A DNA stretch of 64,000 nt from Desulfoluna sp942491485 (GCA_942491485.1 CALOAX010000010.1:62001-126000); one strand, 5' to 3'. Counted from the first letter of the stretch, positions 1 to 9,642 are shown. A program made the numbers and translations. Notes: a model not told the origin generated them from the sequence alone.

Positions 1-3000
1 TGGATTTTTCGGGTGTCTCCTGATGCAGCATGGATATCAAAGAGGTTTTTCATCATCTCAGGGGTGCCTGCTCCGCGGTGAACAGCACCTTCGATGAGTT
101 CAAGGTCCTCCCTGATACCGTCACCGTGTTCGTTGATAATGGCACTCCATGCGGTTGCTGCTTTGCTTAGAAAGTTAACGAAAAAGCGATCGTTGTACTC
201 TCCGGCCACATCGTTGCAGTCGATGCTTTTCAGAAAAGAGCCTTTCCAGAGGGAGAGGGCGTACCGAAAGGAGTTTGAGGCCTGCCAGGGCTGTTGATGC
301 TTGAATTGCGTGAGCCCCTTTGCGACCGATGTCTGAAACTCGTGTGCATCAATCGTGCAATGGGTAAAGAACAGCTGCTTATTTTTGTGCTGCAGGTAAT
401 CCTGAAACTCAAACATCGGGTATTCCGGCGGAGGGGAAACCTTTTTTCGTAACCGGAAAAACATCACGCTCAGGGCTTTCAGAGCTTTCTCCTCATTCGA
501 TTCCGGCCAGAACATATCAAATGCTTCATGGATACTGATGCTCATGGCGGGTGAGCAGATGATGGCTGAGAGCAGGCGTTGCTCATTCTGGCTGAGGTGG
601 GTGCCGTCCAGGATAACGTTATCACCAATCTGCAGGGTGAATTTACCAAGGGTGGTGATGGAAAGAGTCGGCAGGGGGGTGTGCTCTTCATCAAAGGAGA
701 CCCCCAGCCTCTTTGAAGCAAGCTGTCTCACAAATTCAAGTCTGATGCCCTGTTGGTGGGCAAAGCGAAGAACAGGAAGCATGACCTGGGGCATCCAGGT
801 GTCGAAATGGGTGTAGTTCTTCTGCTGCATGAGGGTGAACAGCTCGCATGTGTCCTCCAGGGCAGCGCTTGTGTTGCCACATTGAAGGTGCATGAAGCTT
901 CGGTGGGAAAGTGCGCCGCACCGGATAAATGTCTCTTTAAGGGCGCCACTGCCCTCCAGGGCTTTTTCTAAGTACTCTTCAGCTGTTTCATGCATGTTCA
1001 GTTGTACATACATGGCCCCTAAGATCATGGCCTGCAGGGTTGTAAAGTAAGGGGCCTGGGCCATCTGGCGGAGTTCGATAGATCGGGAGGCGGCTTCAAG
1101 GGCTTTGGGGGCATTCTGTTTTACCCCGTAAAGAAAAGCCTGGTAGTGGTAGAACTGGCTTCTCAGGTGGGGGCTCTGGCTGGCTTCGTCCTGTTTGAGC
1201 GCCTCATGGATCAGCTGCAGGGCATGATCTGTGTTGCCTTCTGACAGGGCCTGACAGGTATCCCAGACTGTGGTGAACCCCTGGAGTACTGTGTTCTGGA
1301 TCTGCTCCGTTCCGGCCAGTTGTCGGAGGACTGACTTTAGGTGGGTGTAGGTGAAAAAGTCGCCGGTTATTTCAAGCTGGTTGAGCTGGGCCACGCGGCC
1401 AATGAATTTGGTGGAATCGTTTACGCGGGGGTCGGAAAAAAAAGGATGCAGGGCATCAATCTCTTCAGCAGAGAGGGAGAATTGTCCCTGGCCCATCTGG
1501 TTAAAGCAGGATGTGGTGTGTGATTCTGCAAGAATGCTGCGCATATCATGGGCCCTGGCGGTTTCTTTGACCAGGGTGGTGTATGTCTCCGATGTGTCTG
1601 TGTCCCCAAAGTAATAGAAATTGGAGGTGGCCAGGGCGCTGGCTGTCCGTGCTTTGTAGAACGGGGGAAGGTCATCCCCCAGCCATTCGAACAGCTCCGA
1701 TGCCCGGGGAAAAAGAGCCTTTCCCGATTCGAGTTGGCCGTCTATGTAGATGTGGTTAAAGCACAACTCTGCAGTGGCAAGCAGTTCCCCCTGCCGGTTG
1801 TCTCCGGATGCAAAGAGGGCCCGGGAGATATTCAGATAATGGATTGCCGAGGTCGGCTCCAGTTCAATGGAGAGGAGGCCGAGAAAAAACGAGAGCCAGC
1901 ACCGGGTTTCAATGACAGGGGGCGGGACCTGTTTCAAGATCAGGTGGATGCAATAAAGGTGGCCTAACCGGTAGGCTTCCATGCCACGCCTCTCCATCAG
2001 GGCCTCCATGCCATCATGGTTTTCTGCTCTCAGGAGGCAGGAGAGGGCCTTTTCAAGTTGGTTTTTCTCCTCGTACCATTGGGCGGCCCTGTTCAGAAAG
2101 TCAGCAGTTTCATCCCCTTGAAACAGCTGTCGGCACTTTTCTCTCAGAAAATCCCTGAACAGATGGTGAAAGGAGAAGATCTCGTTGTGATTCCCCACCT
2201 GTGACAGGAAAAAATTGTTGCGGCAGAGATAGGTCAGTTTTTCGGACACCTTCTCATCTTCGCAGACCTGCTCCGCAAGCCGAAGGGGGATGTCATCAAG
2301 AAGGGCAAGCTTCAGCATGGGCGTCGTGACCACCGGCTCCATCCAGGGGTAGACCTCTTCGGCAAAGTACTGAAAATCAAGCTCCGCGTTGCCCTGAAGC
2401 TGTTGCCCGAGCGCCGCAAATGAAGACCCATTGGTTTGCAGGGCATAGCATGTGGATCTCAGCCCCATGATCCAGCCATGGGTGGTCTCATAGAGTTGGT
2501 TCAACTGCCGGCGGGACAGGGGGATATCCATGCATTCATGAACCAGCTCCCGTGTCTCTTTTTTACTGAAGGCAAGGGCCTTGGTATCGAGATAAACACA
2601 GTGGGAGGTCTGAAATACCGCACGGATCTGCTTCGGGATGCGGCGTCTTGAGATGAGTATAAAGTGAAGGTTATGGCAGGGATCTGAGACAAAGGCCTCG
2701 AGGAATTTGAGGGGTGCCGGGGAGTCTTCTATCAGGTGGATATCATCAAAGACGATGTACAGGTCCTCTTTGATGGATTTTTTTACATCCGTCAGCAGGA
2801 TTCGCGCATACTTTCCCATGGACTGATATGTTATCTCGCCCTTTGCAAGCATGGTGGAGATGAGCCGTGAAGAAAACCCCTTTATGGACTGTTTGAGAAG
2901 GGAGTAGAGCCTGTCGATGAGTACAACCGCGTCGTTGTCATCCTGGGACAGTGGATACCAGACACCGGGAGAGGAGACATGTGCCAGGTATTGTCTGGCA

Positions 3001-3155
3001 AGGGAGGTCTTGCCCTGGCCGGCCTGGGCTTCAATGAGGATGGACCGCTTTTTCTCAAACGAATGCAGGGTAATTGTATTTAAAACAGTATGTCTAATGT
3101 AATGCTGTTTGCTCATCACTCCCGGGAGTGTGTCATTGTCAGAAATCAGAGCCAC
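1..3155 (-). CDS. MalT/SARP-like ATPase transcriptional regulator (C-terminus beyond window)
   Basis: Translating the minus strand from about 3155 gives an uninterrupted protein of more than 1050 residues that leaves the window at position 1. Near the N-terminus is a P-loop (EAQAGQGKTS), followed by a Walker-B-like VFDDIHL. A HHLFRDFLREK segment, typical of the end of MalT/LuxR-type STAND ATPase modules, comes next. The middle is TPR-like. The last visible part (about 1-700) resembles a winged-helix plus bacterial transcriptional activator (BTAD/SARP) module. I chose GTG at 3155 because a purine-rich GGAGAGGGGG precedes it. ATG at 3116 is the alternative but has its GGGAG too close. Probably a signal-integrating transcription activator; the ligand is unknown. 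Confidence 0.8.
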   Translation of the reverse strand, partial: MALISDNDTLPGVMSKQHYIRHTVLNTITLHSFEKKRSILIEAQAGQGKTSLARQYLAHVSSPGVWYPLSQDDNDAVVLIDRLYSLLKQSIKGFSSRLISTMLAKGEITYQSMGKYARILLTDVKKSIKEDLYIVFDDIHLIEDSPAPLKFLEAFVSDPCHNLHFILISRRRIPKQIRAVFQTSHCVYLDTKALAFSKKETRELVHECMDIPLSRRQLNQLYETTHGWIMGLRSTCYALQTNGSSFAALGQQLQGNAELDFQYFAEEVYPWMEPVVTTPMLKLALLDDIPLRLAEQVCEDEKVSEKLTYLCRNNFFLSQVGNHNEIFSFHHLFRDFLREKCRQLFQGDETADFLNRAAQWYEEKNQLEKALSCLLRAENHDGMEALMERRGMEAYRLGHLYCIHLILKQVPPPVIETRCWLSFFLGLLSIELEPTSAIHYLNISRALFASGDNRQGELLATAELCFNHIYIDGQLESGKALFPRASELFEWLGDDLPPFYKARTASALATSNFYYFGDTDTSETYTTLVKETARAHDMRSILAESHTTSCFNQMGQGQFSLSAEEIDALHPFFSDPRVNDSTKFIGRVAQLNQLEITGDFFTYTHLKSVLRQLAGTEQIQNTVLQGFTTVWDTCQALSEGNTDHALQLIHEALKQDEASQSPHLRSQFYHYQAFLYGVKQNAPKALEAASRSIELRQMAQAPYFTTLQAMILGAMYVQLNMHETAEEYLEKALEGSGALKETFIRCGALSHRSFMHLQCGNTSAALEDTCELFTLMQQKNYTHFDTWMPQVMLPVLRFAHQQGIRLEFVRQLASKRLGVSFDEEHTPLPTLSITTLGKFTLQIGDNVILDGTHLSQNEQRLLSAIICSPAMSISIHEAFDMFWPESNEEKALKALSVMFFRLRKKVSPPPEYPMFEFQDYLQHKNKQLFFTHCTIDAHEFQTSVAKGLTQFKHQQPWQASNSFRYALSLWKGSFLKSIDCNDVAGEYNDRFFVNFLSKAATAWSAIINEHGDGIREDLELIEGAVHRGAGTPEMMKNLFDIHAASGDTRKI

Positions 3156-3214
3156 TTTTCCCCCTCTCCCCCTTTCCAGGGAAAGCAAAACCAATGAATC
3201 ATCAGGCGTGAAAT

Positions 3215-3248
3215 TCGCACCTAATCTGAGTAATAAATATAGGTGCGA
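3215..3248. promoter_or_regulatory. 9-bp inverted repeat, candidate operator upstream of the MalT/SARP-like gene
   Basis: TCGCACCTA (3215-3223) and TAGGTGCGA (3240-3248) form a perfect inverted repeat with a 16-nt spacer, about 60 nt upstream of the regulator's GTG start. On the minus strand a TATATT lies between the arms and could be a -10 box. There is no U-run, so an operator is likelier than a terminator. Autoregulation is a guess. Confidence 0.45.
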
Positions 3249-3312
3249 TATTTGACTTAAAAAGAGTATCACTGTGCATGGGGGAATGCAAAGCAACTCT
3301 TTACAGTGCTGT

Positions 3313-3332
3313 TATTCCCGGTGTCGGGAATA
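3313..3332 (-). terminator. Hairpin downstream of pta, possible terminator without U-run
   Basis: TATTCCCG and CGGGAATA form an 8-bp stem with a GTGT loop, about 43 nt beyond the pta stop codon. No T-tract follows in the minus direction, so termination is uncertain. Confidence 0.35.
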
Positions 3333-3374
3333 CGATTTCTCCGATGTTTTACCTCATGTGAACGCAATTTTTCT

Positions 3375-5522
3375 TCAACGTGCTTTCGCTACAATGGCTT
3401 CGCTACTCTTGCCGGCGGAGGCCTCTTGCTCTGCCTGGGCCTGGACGGCCGTGATGGCGACGGTGTTGACGATGTCGGGCACGGTGCAGCCCCGGCTGAG
3501 GTCGTTGACGGGGAACCTCAGGCCCTGAAGAATGGGGCCCACGGCCACGGCGTCTGCGGATCGCTGGACGGCCTTGTAGGTGTTGTTTCCGGTGTTCAGG
3601 TCCGGGAAGATGAAGACGGTGGCCTTGCCCGCTACTTCGCTGTCGGGCAGCTTGGTTTTCGCCACGGCGGAGTCCACGGCGGCGTCGTACTGGATGGGGC
3701 CCTCGATTTTGAGCTGGAGGCCCTGCTGGGTGGCCATGTCCCGTGCGATGCGGGTGGCTTCCCGCACTTTCTCCACATCGGCTCCGCTTCCGGAACCACC
3801 CGTGGAGTAGGATAGGAGGGCAACGGTGGGGTCGATGCCGAAGGTGCGCGCAGTTTCGGCGGAGCTGATGGCGATTTCGGCGAGCTGAGGAGCGTTGGGG
3901 TCGGGGTTGACGGCACAGTCTCCATAGACGAGGACCCGGTCTTCAAGGCACATGAGAAAGACGCTGGAGACAATGGAGACCCCGGGTTTGGTCCGGATGA
4001 TCTGCAGGGCGGGGCGGATGGTGTCCGCCGTGCTGTGGACGGCTCCGGAGACCATGGCGTCCGCGTGACCTTCACGGACCATCATGGTGGCGAAGAAGTT
4101 TCTGCCTTTGATCACGTCCCAGGCGTTCTCTTCGGTGATCCCTTTGTGTTTTCGCAGCTCGTAATAGGTCTTTGCGTAGGCCTCGAGGAGGGGAGATGTC
4201 TCGGGGTCCACGATTTGGACATTGGGGAGATTCAGGCCGAGGCTGGTTATTTTTTCGTTGATAAGGGATTCATTGCCCAGGAGCGTAATGTCGGCGACCT
4301 CCCGTTGAAGCAGGACTTCCGAGGCTCGCAGGATGCGCTCTTCGTCCCCTTCGGGGAGCACGATGTGCTTCTTCTCTTTTTTTGCCCTCTGGATAAGGTT
4401 GTATTCGAACATCTTCGGGGTCACGATGGCGGCACGGGTGGTGACGAGTTCCCGCTCCAGCTGGGCGGTGTCCACCGAGCTTTCGAAGAGGGCCTGGAGC
4501 TGGGTGATTTTGCGGTCATCCTCCGGGGAGATCTTTGTGTGGATCCGGTTGACCCGGGTGGCCACGGGAAAGGTGTCTTCCGGTACGCTGAGGACGGGGA
4601 ACGTGCGGTATGAGTTGGCCAGAAGAGTCATGATGGTCTCGTCCGGCCTGAGCCCCCCTGTGAGGACCATGCCCGCGATGCTTTGTCGGGTGGTGGCGGC
4701 GCCTGCCGCCAGGCAGGCCACGATGACGTCCGTGCGATCTCCGGCGGTGACGACAAGGGTTCCCCGCGTGATGCGTTGCAGGAGGTTCTGGATCTGCATG
4801 GCACCGATGGTGAAGCTGCTGACATGCTGGCTGAGTCTGCTTTCTCCGAACAACACCTCCGCATTCAGGGCTTTGGCCACCTCTGCCACGGTGGGACGGC
4901 CGAGGGCTGGGTTTTCAGGGATGCCGTAGATGAAGAGGGACTCCAACTGGGGGTTGGCCTTCAGCCGCCTGACGATCTCCTCGGTCTGCTCCGGTTGGGT
5001 GCGGTTGATGATGGCACCCAGGGTCTGGCACTTCTTGTCTTCAAGGGACTCCAGGGCCACCTCCACCGAGCGCACTGTTTCGTGGGTGCTTTTTCCGTGG
5101 CCGCTGGCAACGAGGAGAACGGGGCTGGAGAGGTTTTTGCTGATTTCCGCGTTGATGTCAAACTCAAAGGTGGCGGTGGTGGTGGCGTAGTTGGTGCCGT
5201 CGCAGACGATGAAGTCACAGGTCTCCTTGAGCTCGTTGTACTTCTTGATGATCCCTTCGATGACCTTCATGTGCTTGCCTTCAGCAGCCAGGTTTGATGC
5301 CTCTTTGGACGAGAACCCGTACATCATCTCATAAGGCGTCTCAATGCCGAAGTGGGTGGCGATGAGGTGGATGTTGCTGTCCCGTTCCTGGAGGCCCGAG
5401 ATGATGGGGCGGAAAAAACCGACCCGGCTTATCTTGCGGTGCAACAGCTCCATGACACCCAATGCGATGGCTGATTTACCGCTCCTTGCCTCTGCTCCCG
5501 TGATGTACAGACTGTCGGACAT
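3375..5522 (-). CDS. pta: Phosphate acetyltransferase (long form)
   Basis: A 715-residue protein that interconverts acetyl-CoA and acetyl phosphate in the cytoplasm. The N-terminal third has a BioD-like P-loop (GAEARSGKS, residues 9-17). A DRTGG-type regulatory region sits around residues 215-325 (GDRTDVIVACL is visible). The C-terminal catalytic PTA domain begins near residue 370 with the segment MFEYNLIQRAKKEKK and includes SGAVHSTADTIRPALQII and YSTGGSGSGADVEKV. The length matches the long enterobacterial/deltaproteobacterial class. No acetate kinase gene adjoins it, so acetyl phosphate must be used or made by a kinase encoded elsewhere. Confidence 0.96.
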   Translation of the reverse strand: MSDSLYITGAEARSGKSAIALGVMELLHRKISRVGFFRPIISGLQERDSNIHLIATHFGIETPYEMMYGFSSKEASNLAAEGKHMKVIEGIIKKYNELKETCDFIVCDGTNYATTTATFEFDINAEISKNLSSPVLLVASGHGKSTHETVRSVEVALESLEDKKCQTLGAIINRTQPEQTEEIVRRLKANPQLESLFIYGIPENPALGRPTVAEVAKALNAEVLFGESRLSQHVSSFTIGAMQIQNLLQRITRGTLVVTAGDRTDVIVACLAAGAATTRQSIAGMVLTGGLRPDETIMTLLANSYRTFPVLSVPEDTFPVATRVNRIHTKISPEDDRKITQLQALFESSVDTAQLERELVTTRAAIVTPKMFEYNLIQRAKKEKKHIVLPEGDEERILRASEVLLQREVADITLLGNESLINEKITSLGLNLPNVQIVDPETSPLLEAYAKTYYELRKHKGITEENAWDVIKGRNFFATMMVREGHADAMVSGAVHSTADTIRPALQIIRTKPGVSIVSSVFLMCLEDRVLVYGDCAVNPDPNAPQLAEIAISSAETARTFGIDPTVALLSYSTGGSGSGADVEKVREATRIARDMATQQGLQLKIEGPIQYDAAVDSAVAKTKLPDSEVAGKATVFIFPDLNTGNNTYKAVQRSADAVAVGPILQGLRFPVNDLSRGCTVPDIVNTVAITAVQAQAEQEASAGKSSEAIVAKAR

Positions 5523-6006
5523 CTCTTCCTCCCTATATCACCTTGTGTGTTGGTGTGGCCGGCCCGTGAAGGCTGAGTCTGGCTCTCCATGGTTTGTCGA
5601 ATGCGAACGGTTCTGCTTCGCCACCCTGGCCCCCTGTTATATCACTTCTCTTCGGTCTGTGCAGGTGCACGCATCTGCAGCTCTGGGGCCTTGCATATAA
5701 GCGCGCCCGATTCGTTAAATATCCGGGCTGAAATGGGTGGTGGCGTGTAGTTAAAACACTTAAAAAGGTCGTTTTCTGTTCTGTCGGTCGCCTGAAAGAT
5801 GGTGTCACCATCCGGACGTCCCTGAAGGGGCCTGGAAGGGACGTTTAAAGGTGTTTTCACTCTTTGTGGGTGACGTGGGGGGCGACTGGTTAAGATGAGT
5901 TCTCTGTTGATGCTGATGATGCATCGCGGTTGCGCATTTTCTCTGGAGTTCAAGGTGTTACCATACAGGGCTCCGCCTTTTCGGGCAAGCCCCATATGGT
6001 CCTTTT
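5523..6006. other. Intergenic gap without a convincing gene
   Basis: This 484-bp gap lies between pta and the patatin gene. A paired segment at 5961-5999 (CCATA...GGGCT with AGCCC...TATGG) lies just after the patatin stop and may end its transcript. Around 5594-5640 a weak resemblance to the repeat-head sequence GGCTTCGCCACCC can be seen. A short ATATCCGGGCT at 5718-5728 resembles the ends of the 81-bp element at 23655. The open frames here look non-coding. Confidence 0.5.
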
Positions 6007-6894
6007 TCACGTTTGTGAATGAATGATTTCCTGCGCCTTTCTGTAGCCCAGATCAATCATTTCAGCTGCCCTGTCGAATTCCAGGGTGCCGCATGCACTT
6101 CGTGGGATTTCAATCAACATGTCGGGTGGGTAAGCCGCAAGCTTTTGGCGGGCGATGGTGCTTTGCATGGCATCAAACGCCTGGTTGGCGATGTCGTAGG
6201 CCCCGCCGTTCGGCATGATGCGGTTTGTGACGGTATTTTGAATGCCGGTAATGAAGCGGTTGATTTTTCCTTGCAACAGGGATGGGTGATTCTCCTTGTC
6301 CGGGCTGGGGACGGGGCAGGTCGTTGAGCTGTCCACCGGGCCTCCCAGGTTCACGGCAATGGTCATCTCTGTGTTGTCACTGAAGGTCGGGGCGATGGGC
6401 ACAGGGTTCAAGACCCCTCCGTCGATGAGGGGCACGCCGTTGTGGTTGTATGGGGTCAATAAAAGGGGCAGTGAAATTGACGCCCTGATGGCATCAAACA
6501 GCCTTCCTGAGTTGAGCCACACCTCCTTTTCGTTCTGTACATTTGCGGCAATGGCCGTAAAGGGCATGGGGAGCTCCTCAATGGTTATCTCACCGACAAG
6601 GTTGATCAGTGTGTTGATGACCCTGTCGCCTTTGACGAGCCCTCCCTTTTCCCAGGAGAGATCCATCAGGGCGACGATATCTTTTTTGGTGATGGCACGG
6701 ACCCACTCTTCAAAATCGTCCAGTTTTCCTGCGGCATAGATGCCACCGATCAAGGCGCCAATGGAGCACCCTGAAATTGACTTGATGACGTAATTGTTCT
6801 CTTCCAGTAAGTGAATGATCCCAATATGCGCCAGGCCACGGGCGCCCCCACTTCCAAGAACGAGAGAAATCTCAGTTTTATTGTCCACCGGCAT
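6007..6894 (-). CDS. Patatin-like phospholipase (RssA/YlbK type)
   Basis: A 295-residue serine lipid acyl hydrolase. The oxyanion motif GSGGARG is at residues 14-20, the nucleophile elbow is GCSIG (Ser44), and the Asp of the catalytic dyad is in DGG (Asp158). These are complete, so the enzyme should be active on phospholipid or lysophospholipid; the substrate is unknown. I start it at the ATG at 6894, immediately before the conserved beta-strand that leads into the oxyanion loop. Upstream in-frame codons extend to 7008, but that segment is unlike the family and includes an ATATCCGGGTT-type end sequence. Confidence 0.88.
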   Translation of the reverse strand: MPVDNKTEISLVLGSGGARGLAHIGIIHLLEENNYVIKSISGCSIGALIGGIYAAGKLDDFEEWVRAITKKDIVALMDLSWEKGGLVKGDRVINTLINLVGEITIEELPMPFTAIAANVQNEKEVWLNSGRLFDAIRASISLPLLLTPYNHNGVPLIDGGVLNPVPIAPTFSDNTEMTIAVNLGGPVDSSTTCPVPSPDKENHPSLLQGKINRFITGIQNTVTNRIMPNGGAYDIANQAFDAMQSTIARQKLAAYPPDMLIEIPRSACGTLEFDRAAEMIDLGYRKAQEIIHSQT

Positions 6895-7220
6895 GCCCTT
6901 GTTGGATTTGATGATGAGTGCAGTCGCTTGAACCGAGACAGCGCTTGCCTTTTTCCTTAACCCGGATATTTCATGAGTTTGGTGCACCCATAGGCTTTGT
7001 ATTAACATGGAATCGATGGATTTGATCCACTGTTTTTGTCCCCCTCTGGTTTAGTGTCGCTCAAAAACAGATCTGAAATTATATTGTACTGTAATTAATT
7101 AAATGGGGATTTTGAAGGCGCTAAAAGTTTAAATAGGGATTTTACAATATTTTCTAAATTTAAATTATATTGAGTTCGAAATAATTGTATGGTAGGTCCT
7201 GAGCATTGTTATTTTAAGGT

Positions 7221-7256
7221 GAACACCGGCTGGCAATGAAGCCGGCGCGTGTGTTC
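7221..7256 (+). promoter_or_regulatory. Structured leader upstream of glnA
   Basis: GAACAC (7221-7226) pairs with GTGTTC (7251-7256), and CGGCT with AGCCG inside it, leaving a one-sided bulge. The structure ends about 30 nt before the glnA start. The 390-bp gap around it (6895-7286) is otherwise AT-rich with no gene. I saw no clear sigma-54 site. It could act as a leader structure. Confidence 0.35.
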
Positions 7257-7286
7257 GGGGCAGAAACGATACCCAGGTAGGAGATT

Positions 7287-8612
7287 ATGGACGACGTAGA
7301 CAGTCATCTTGAACACGTGGATTGCACCAAGCTCTTCTTTACGGACCTCAACGGCAGACTGATGAACCTGTCGGTCAACAAACACAAAATCGACGATATC
7401 TTTGACAATGGGGTGGGGTTCGACGGTAGCTCCATCGCAGGCTTTGCCAATGTGGAACACAGCGATCGCATTCTGATGCCGGATTGCAAGACCCTGTGGA
7501 ACATTCCCTTTGAAGGCGAATCCGTCGGCTTTTTTATCGCCAATGTCTTAAACGAAGAGGGGGCCCCGGCCGAGGTGGACCCGCGAACGATTCTTCAAAA
7601 GGTCGTCCAGGCCGCCAAAGACGAGTTTGGATTCAATTTTCTTGTGGGGCCGGAGCATGAGTTTTTTCTTCTGAATGGCGATGAATTCGCCTTGACCGCA
7701 AAGCGCGGGTTTCCCTCCGACGTTCACACCGACCAGGCCGGATACTTTCATTCGACTCCCCATGACAAGGGCCAGGCCATTCGCCAGCAGATCACCGATG
7801 TTCTCGAAAGTTGTGGCATTGTCTACGAAAAATCACACCATGAAGTCACGCCCTCCCAGCATGAGATCAACCTTGAGTGCACAGATCCCGTGAGCGCGGC
7901 CGACCGCACCCTTCTGTTTACCTACGTCGCACAGCGGATTGCCCAGGAAAATGGATATTACGCCAGTTTCATGCCCAAGCCCTTCAAAGAGCACAATCGA
8001 AACGCCTTTCACATGCACCTGTCCATTCAGGACGACGAAGGCAACAACCTGTTTTACGACAACGCTGCGGACCAGAACCTGAGCACTGTGGCCAAGCAGT
8101 TTATAGCAGGGATTATCAAGTACGCCCGGGAAACCTCCGTGGTCATGGCCTCCACCGTGAATTCGTACAAAGCCTATGTGGTGGAAAAAGAGGCACCCAT
8201 CGTCAGGGGCTGGGGGTTTCGAAACCGCAGCTCCATGGTGAGGGTCCCCTATACAACCAGCCCTTCCGCCACCCGCATCGAACTCCGCAACCCGGATCCA
8301 GCGGGCAACGTCTATCTTCAGATGGCGACCTTCATCGCCATGGGCCTTCAGGGCATTCGGGAGCAGCTGGAATCAGCCAATCCCGACAAGGGCAGCACGT
8401 ATGATCGCAAATACCAGATGAAGGTCTGGGACGATCGCTTCCTGCCCCGAACCTTCTATGAAGCCCTCGTGGAAGCCGAACGCAGTGAATTCTTGAAGGA
8501 GTTCCTCGGTGAAAAGCTCTACAACAACTTTATGGCCCTGAAAACCCAGGAATGGGAAGACGACAGGGTGCATATATCCGCCAGGGAACAGCGGAAGTAT
8601 CTCTCTATCTAA
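7287..8612 (+). CDS. glnA: Glutamine synthetase type I (short, non-adenylylated type)
   Basis: A 441-residue cytoplasmic enzyme for ATP-dependent synthesis of glutamine from glutamate and ammonia. Family landmarks are visible: VGPEHEFFL, HHEVTPSQHEINL, NAFHMHLS, NSYKAYV, and RNRSSMVRVP followed by ATRIELRNPD. The NLYDLP adenylylation loop of the GS I-beta class is absent near the C-terminus, so control by GlnE is unlikely; feedback or GlnR-like control is typical of the alpha class. The ATG at 7287 follows GTAGGAG with proper spacing. It is transcribed alone and is followed by a very strong hairpin with a T-run at 8631-8719. Confidence 0.95.
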   Translation: MDDVDSHLEHVDCTKLFFTDLNGRLMNLSVNKHKIDDIFDNGVGFDGSSIAGFANVEHSDRILMPDCKTLWNIPFEGESVGFFIANVLNEEGAPAEVDPRTILQKVVQAAKDEFGFNFLVGPEHEFFLLNGDEFALTAKRGFPSDVHTDQAGYFHSTPHDKGQAIRQQITDVLESCGIVYEKSHHEVTPSQHEINLECTDPVSAADRTLLFTYVAQRIAQENGYYASFMPKPFKEHNRNAFHMHLSIQDDEGNNLFYDNAADQNLSTVAKQFIAGIIKYARETSVVMASTVNSYKAYVVEKEAPIVRGWGFRNRSSMVRVPYTTSPSATRIELRNPDPAGNVYLQMATFIAMGLQGIREQLESANPDKGSTYDRKYQMKVWDDRFLPRTFYEALVEAERSEFLKEFLGEKLYNNFMALKTQEWEDDRVHISAREQRKYLSI

Positions 8613-8630
8613 AATCGGTAAAAAGGGAGC

Positions 8631-8714
8631 CACCTCGAAAGCTGATTGCCCTTGCGCTTTGCCCCTCGTACCTAGGGCAAAGCGCAAGGGCGTTCGTAAC
8701 CTTCTTTCGAGGTG
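8631..8714 (+). repeat. Repeat stem-loop with T-run after glnA (terminator-like)
   Basis: CACCTCGAAAG (8631-8641) pairs with CTTTCGAGGTG (8704-8714). Inside is a perfect 17-bp stem (8648-8664 with 8675-8691) closed by CTCGTACCTA, which is the conserved family loop read on the other strand. TTTTTC follows directly, so the element probably terminates glnA. The arm sequence is unlike any other copy in the window. Confidence 0.85.
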
Positions 8715-8738
8715 TTTTTCGTTGCAGCGGTTTTGCTC

Positions 8739-8840
8739 ACGGGCGAAGCCCGTCAGCGAATGTGATGAGCCTGAGGAACGAAGGCGAGAGTGCATTCGCG
8801 AACCTGGGGTCCAGGGGCTCAGCCCCTGGCCGCCGGAGGC
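8739..8840 (-). repeat. Composite 3'-associated repeat (tail, stem-loop, GC-rich head)
   Basis: Read on + it has the tail hairpin ACGGGC-GAA-GCCCGT (8739-8753) and the outer stem GCGAATG/CATTCGC (8756-8762, 8793-8799), whose inner GCCT/AGGC pair encloses GAGGAACGA. The hairpin CCAGGGGC-TCA-GCCCCTGG (8811-8829) and the boundary GCCGCCGGAGGC (8829-8840) follow. It ends 14 nt before the stop of the next minus-strand gene. The inner pair is GCCC/GGGC in most other copies, a compensatory change. Confidence 0.88.
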
Positions 8841-8854
8841 ATGAATTTTACCTG

Positions 8855-9244
8855 TTACAGTGAGATTTTTTCGATTTGGGGCGGGGTGATGGTGATGACG
8901 TCGATGATGTTCTCTTCCGTGATGATGCTGAAGTGGTGAAGGGGGCTTGTCATGGTGGACGCCGCGTAGGTTTCGGTTCGGACATAGTCGAGGAAGGGGG
9001 ATGCGTCATACGTTCGCAGGCATTTTCCGGTGTAGGTGCCGGAGCAGTCTGAGCGCGTGTACGAGGCGTTGAGGTTTGACATGGCCATGATCTCGCCTGG
9101 GAAGGCGATGTGGAAAAGCCTGGGGGCACTGTTTTTCGGGGCATCGCCAGCCCGGGACTCCTCCACCCAGATTTGAAGGGTGTCGGTCACCTCCATTCGG
9201 ATCAGGACAAGGTTGTCTGCTTCATTGATCTGCTGGTCATCCAT
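8855..9244 (-). CDS. Hypothetical protein, 129 aa
   Basis: I do not recognise this protein. It begins MDDQQINEADNL and looks like a soluble mixed alpha/beta protein with no signal peptide or membrane segment; it has two Cys (in DCSG and GKCL). The start at 9244 is preferred because AAGGA lies 9 nt upstream. A longer in-frame reading to 9370 would translate the repeat at 9357 and is rejected. A composite repeat follows its stop codon. No neighbour suggests a function. Confidence 0.6.
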   Translation of the reverse strand: MDDQQINEADNLVLIRMEVTDTLQIWVEESRAGDAPKNSAPRLFHIAFPGEIMAMSNLNASYTRSDCSGTYTGKCLRTYDASPFLDYVRTETYAASTMTSPLHHFSIITEENIIDVITITPPQIEKISL

Positions 9245-9356
9245 GGGACACATTCCTTGTGTTGTGAAGAGAGTGACGATGGGCCGGGACTCGCCTGTCT
9301 GGCTGATGGCGTCGGACGTTAGGGCCGGCGCAAAATTAAAACATACAAAAAGCGGT

Positions 9357-9642
9357 GCCTCCGGCGGCAAGGTGAGCCACCTTGAAAGCAGGTTGCAGCA
9401 GCGCTTTAACCCTCGTACCTCGGGTCAAATCACAGCGGCATTTTCATGACAATTGTTCATTTGTTTTTTTGCGTGAGCCCTTACCACACCCAAAGCAGGT
9501 ACTTTGCATAAAAATTTACTTTAAATTGATACCTATGCAAGATCAAGGTTTCCTTTTTCGTGACTTTTCATCTCATGCGCCTGCAAGCCTGCTTTCAAGG
9601 TTTTTTGCCTAACGTGGCTCCGCCGCCCTTGCCGCCGGTGGC
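9357..9642. repeat. 286-bp repeat unit with inverted ends
   Basis: The left end GCCTCCGGCGGC (9357-9368) leads into the small hairpin CAAGGTG-AGC-CACCTTG and a degenerate stem-loop around CTCGTACCT. The right end has CCTGCTTTCAAGG, matching the left CCTTGAAAGCAGG as a 13-bp inverted repeat, and finishes at GCCGCCGGTGGC (9631-9642). The right part also carries GCCTAACGTGG as in the copy at 22112. The unit fills most of the gap 9245-9693; I see no gene there. Confidence 0.8.

Noticed and set aside
5642..6010. 122-aa minus-strand open frame between pta and the patatin gene
   Set aside because: No plausible ribosome site, no motif, odd composition. Treated as non-coding.
7009..7286. Sigma-54 promoter for glnA
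   Set aside because: No GG-N10-GC spaced TGGCAC/TTGCW pair was found in the gap.
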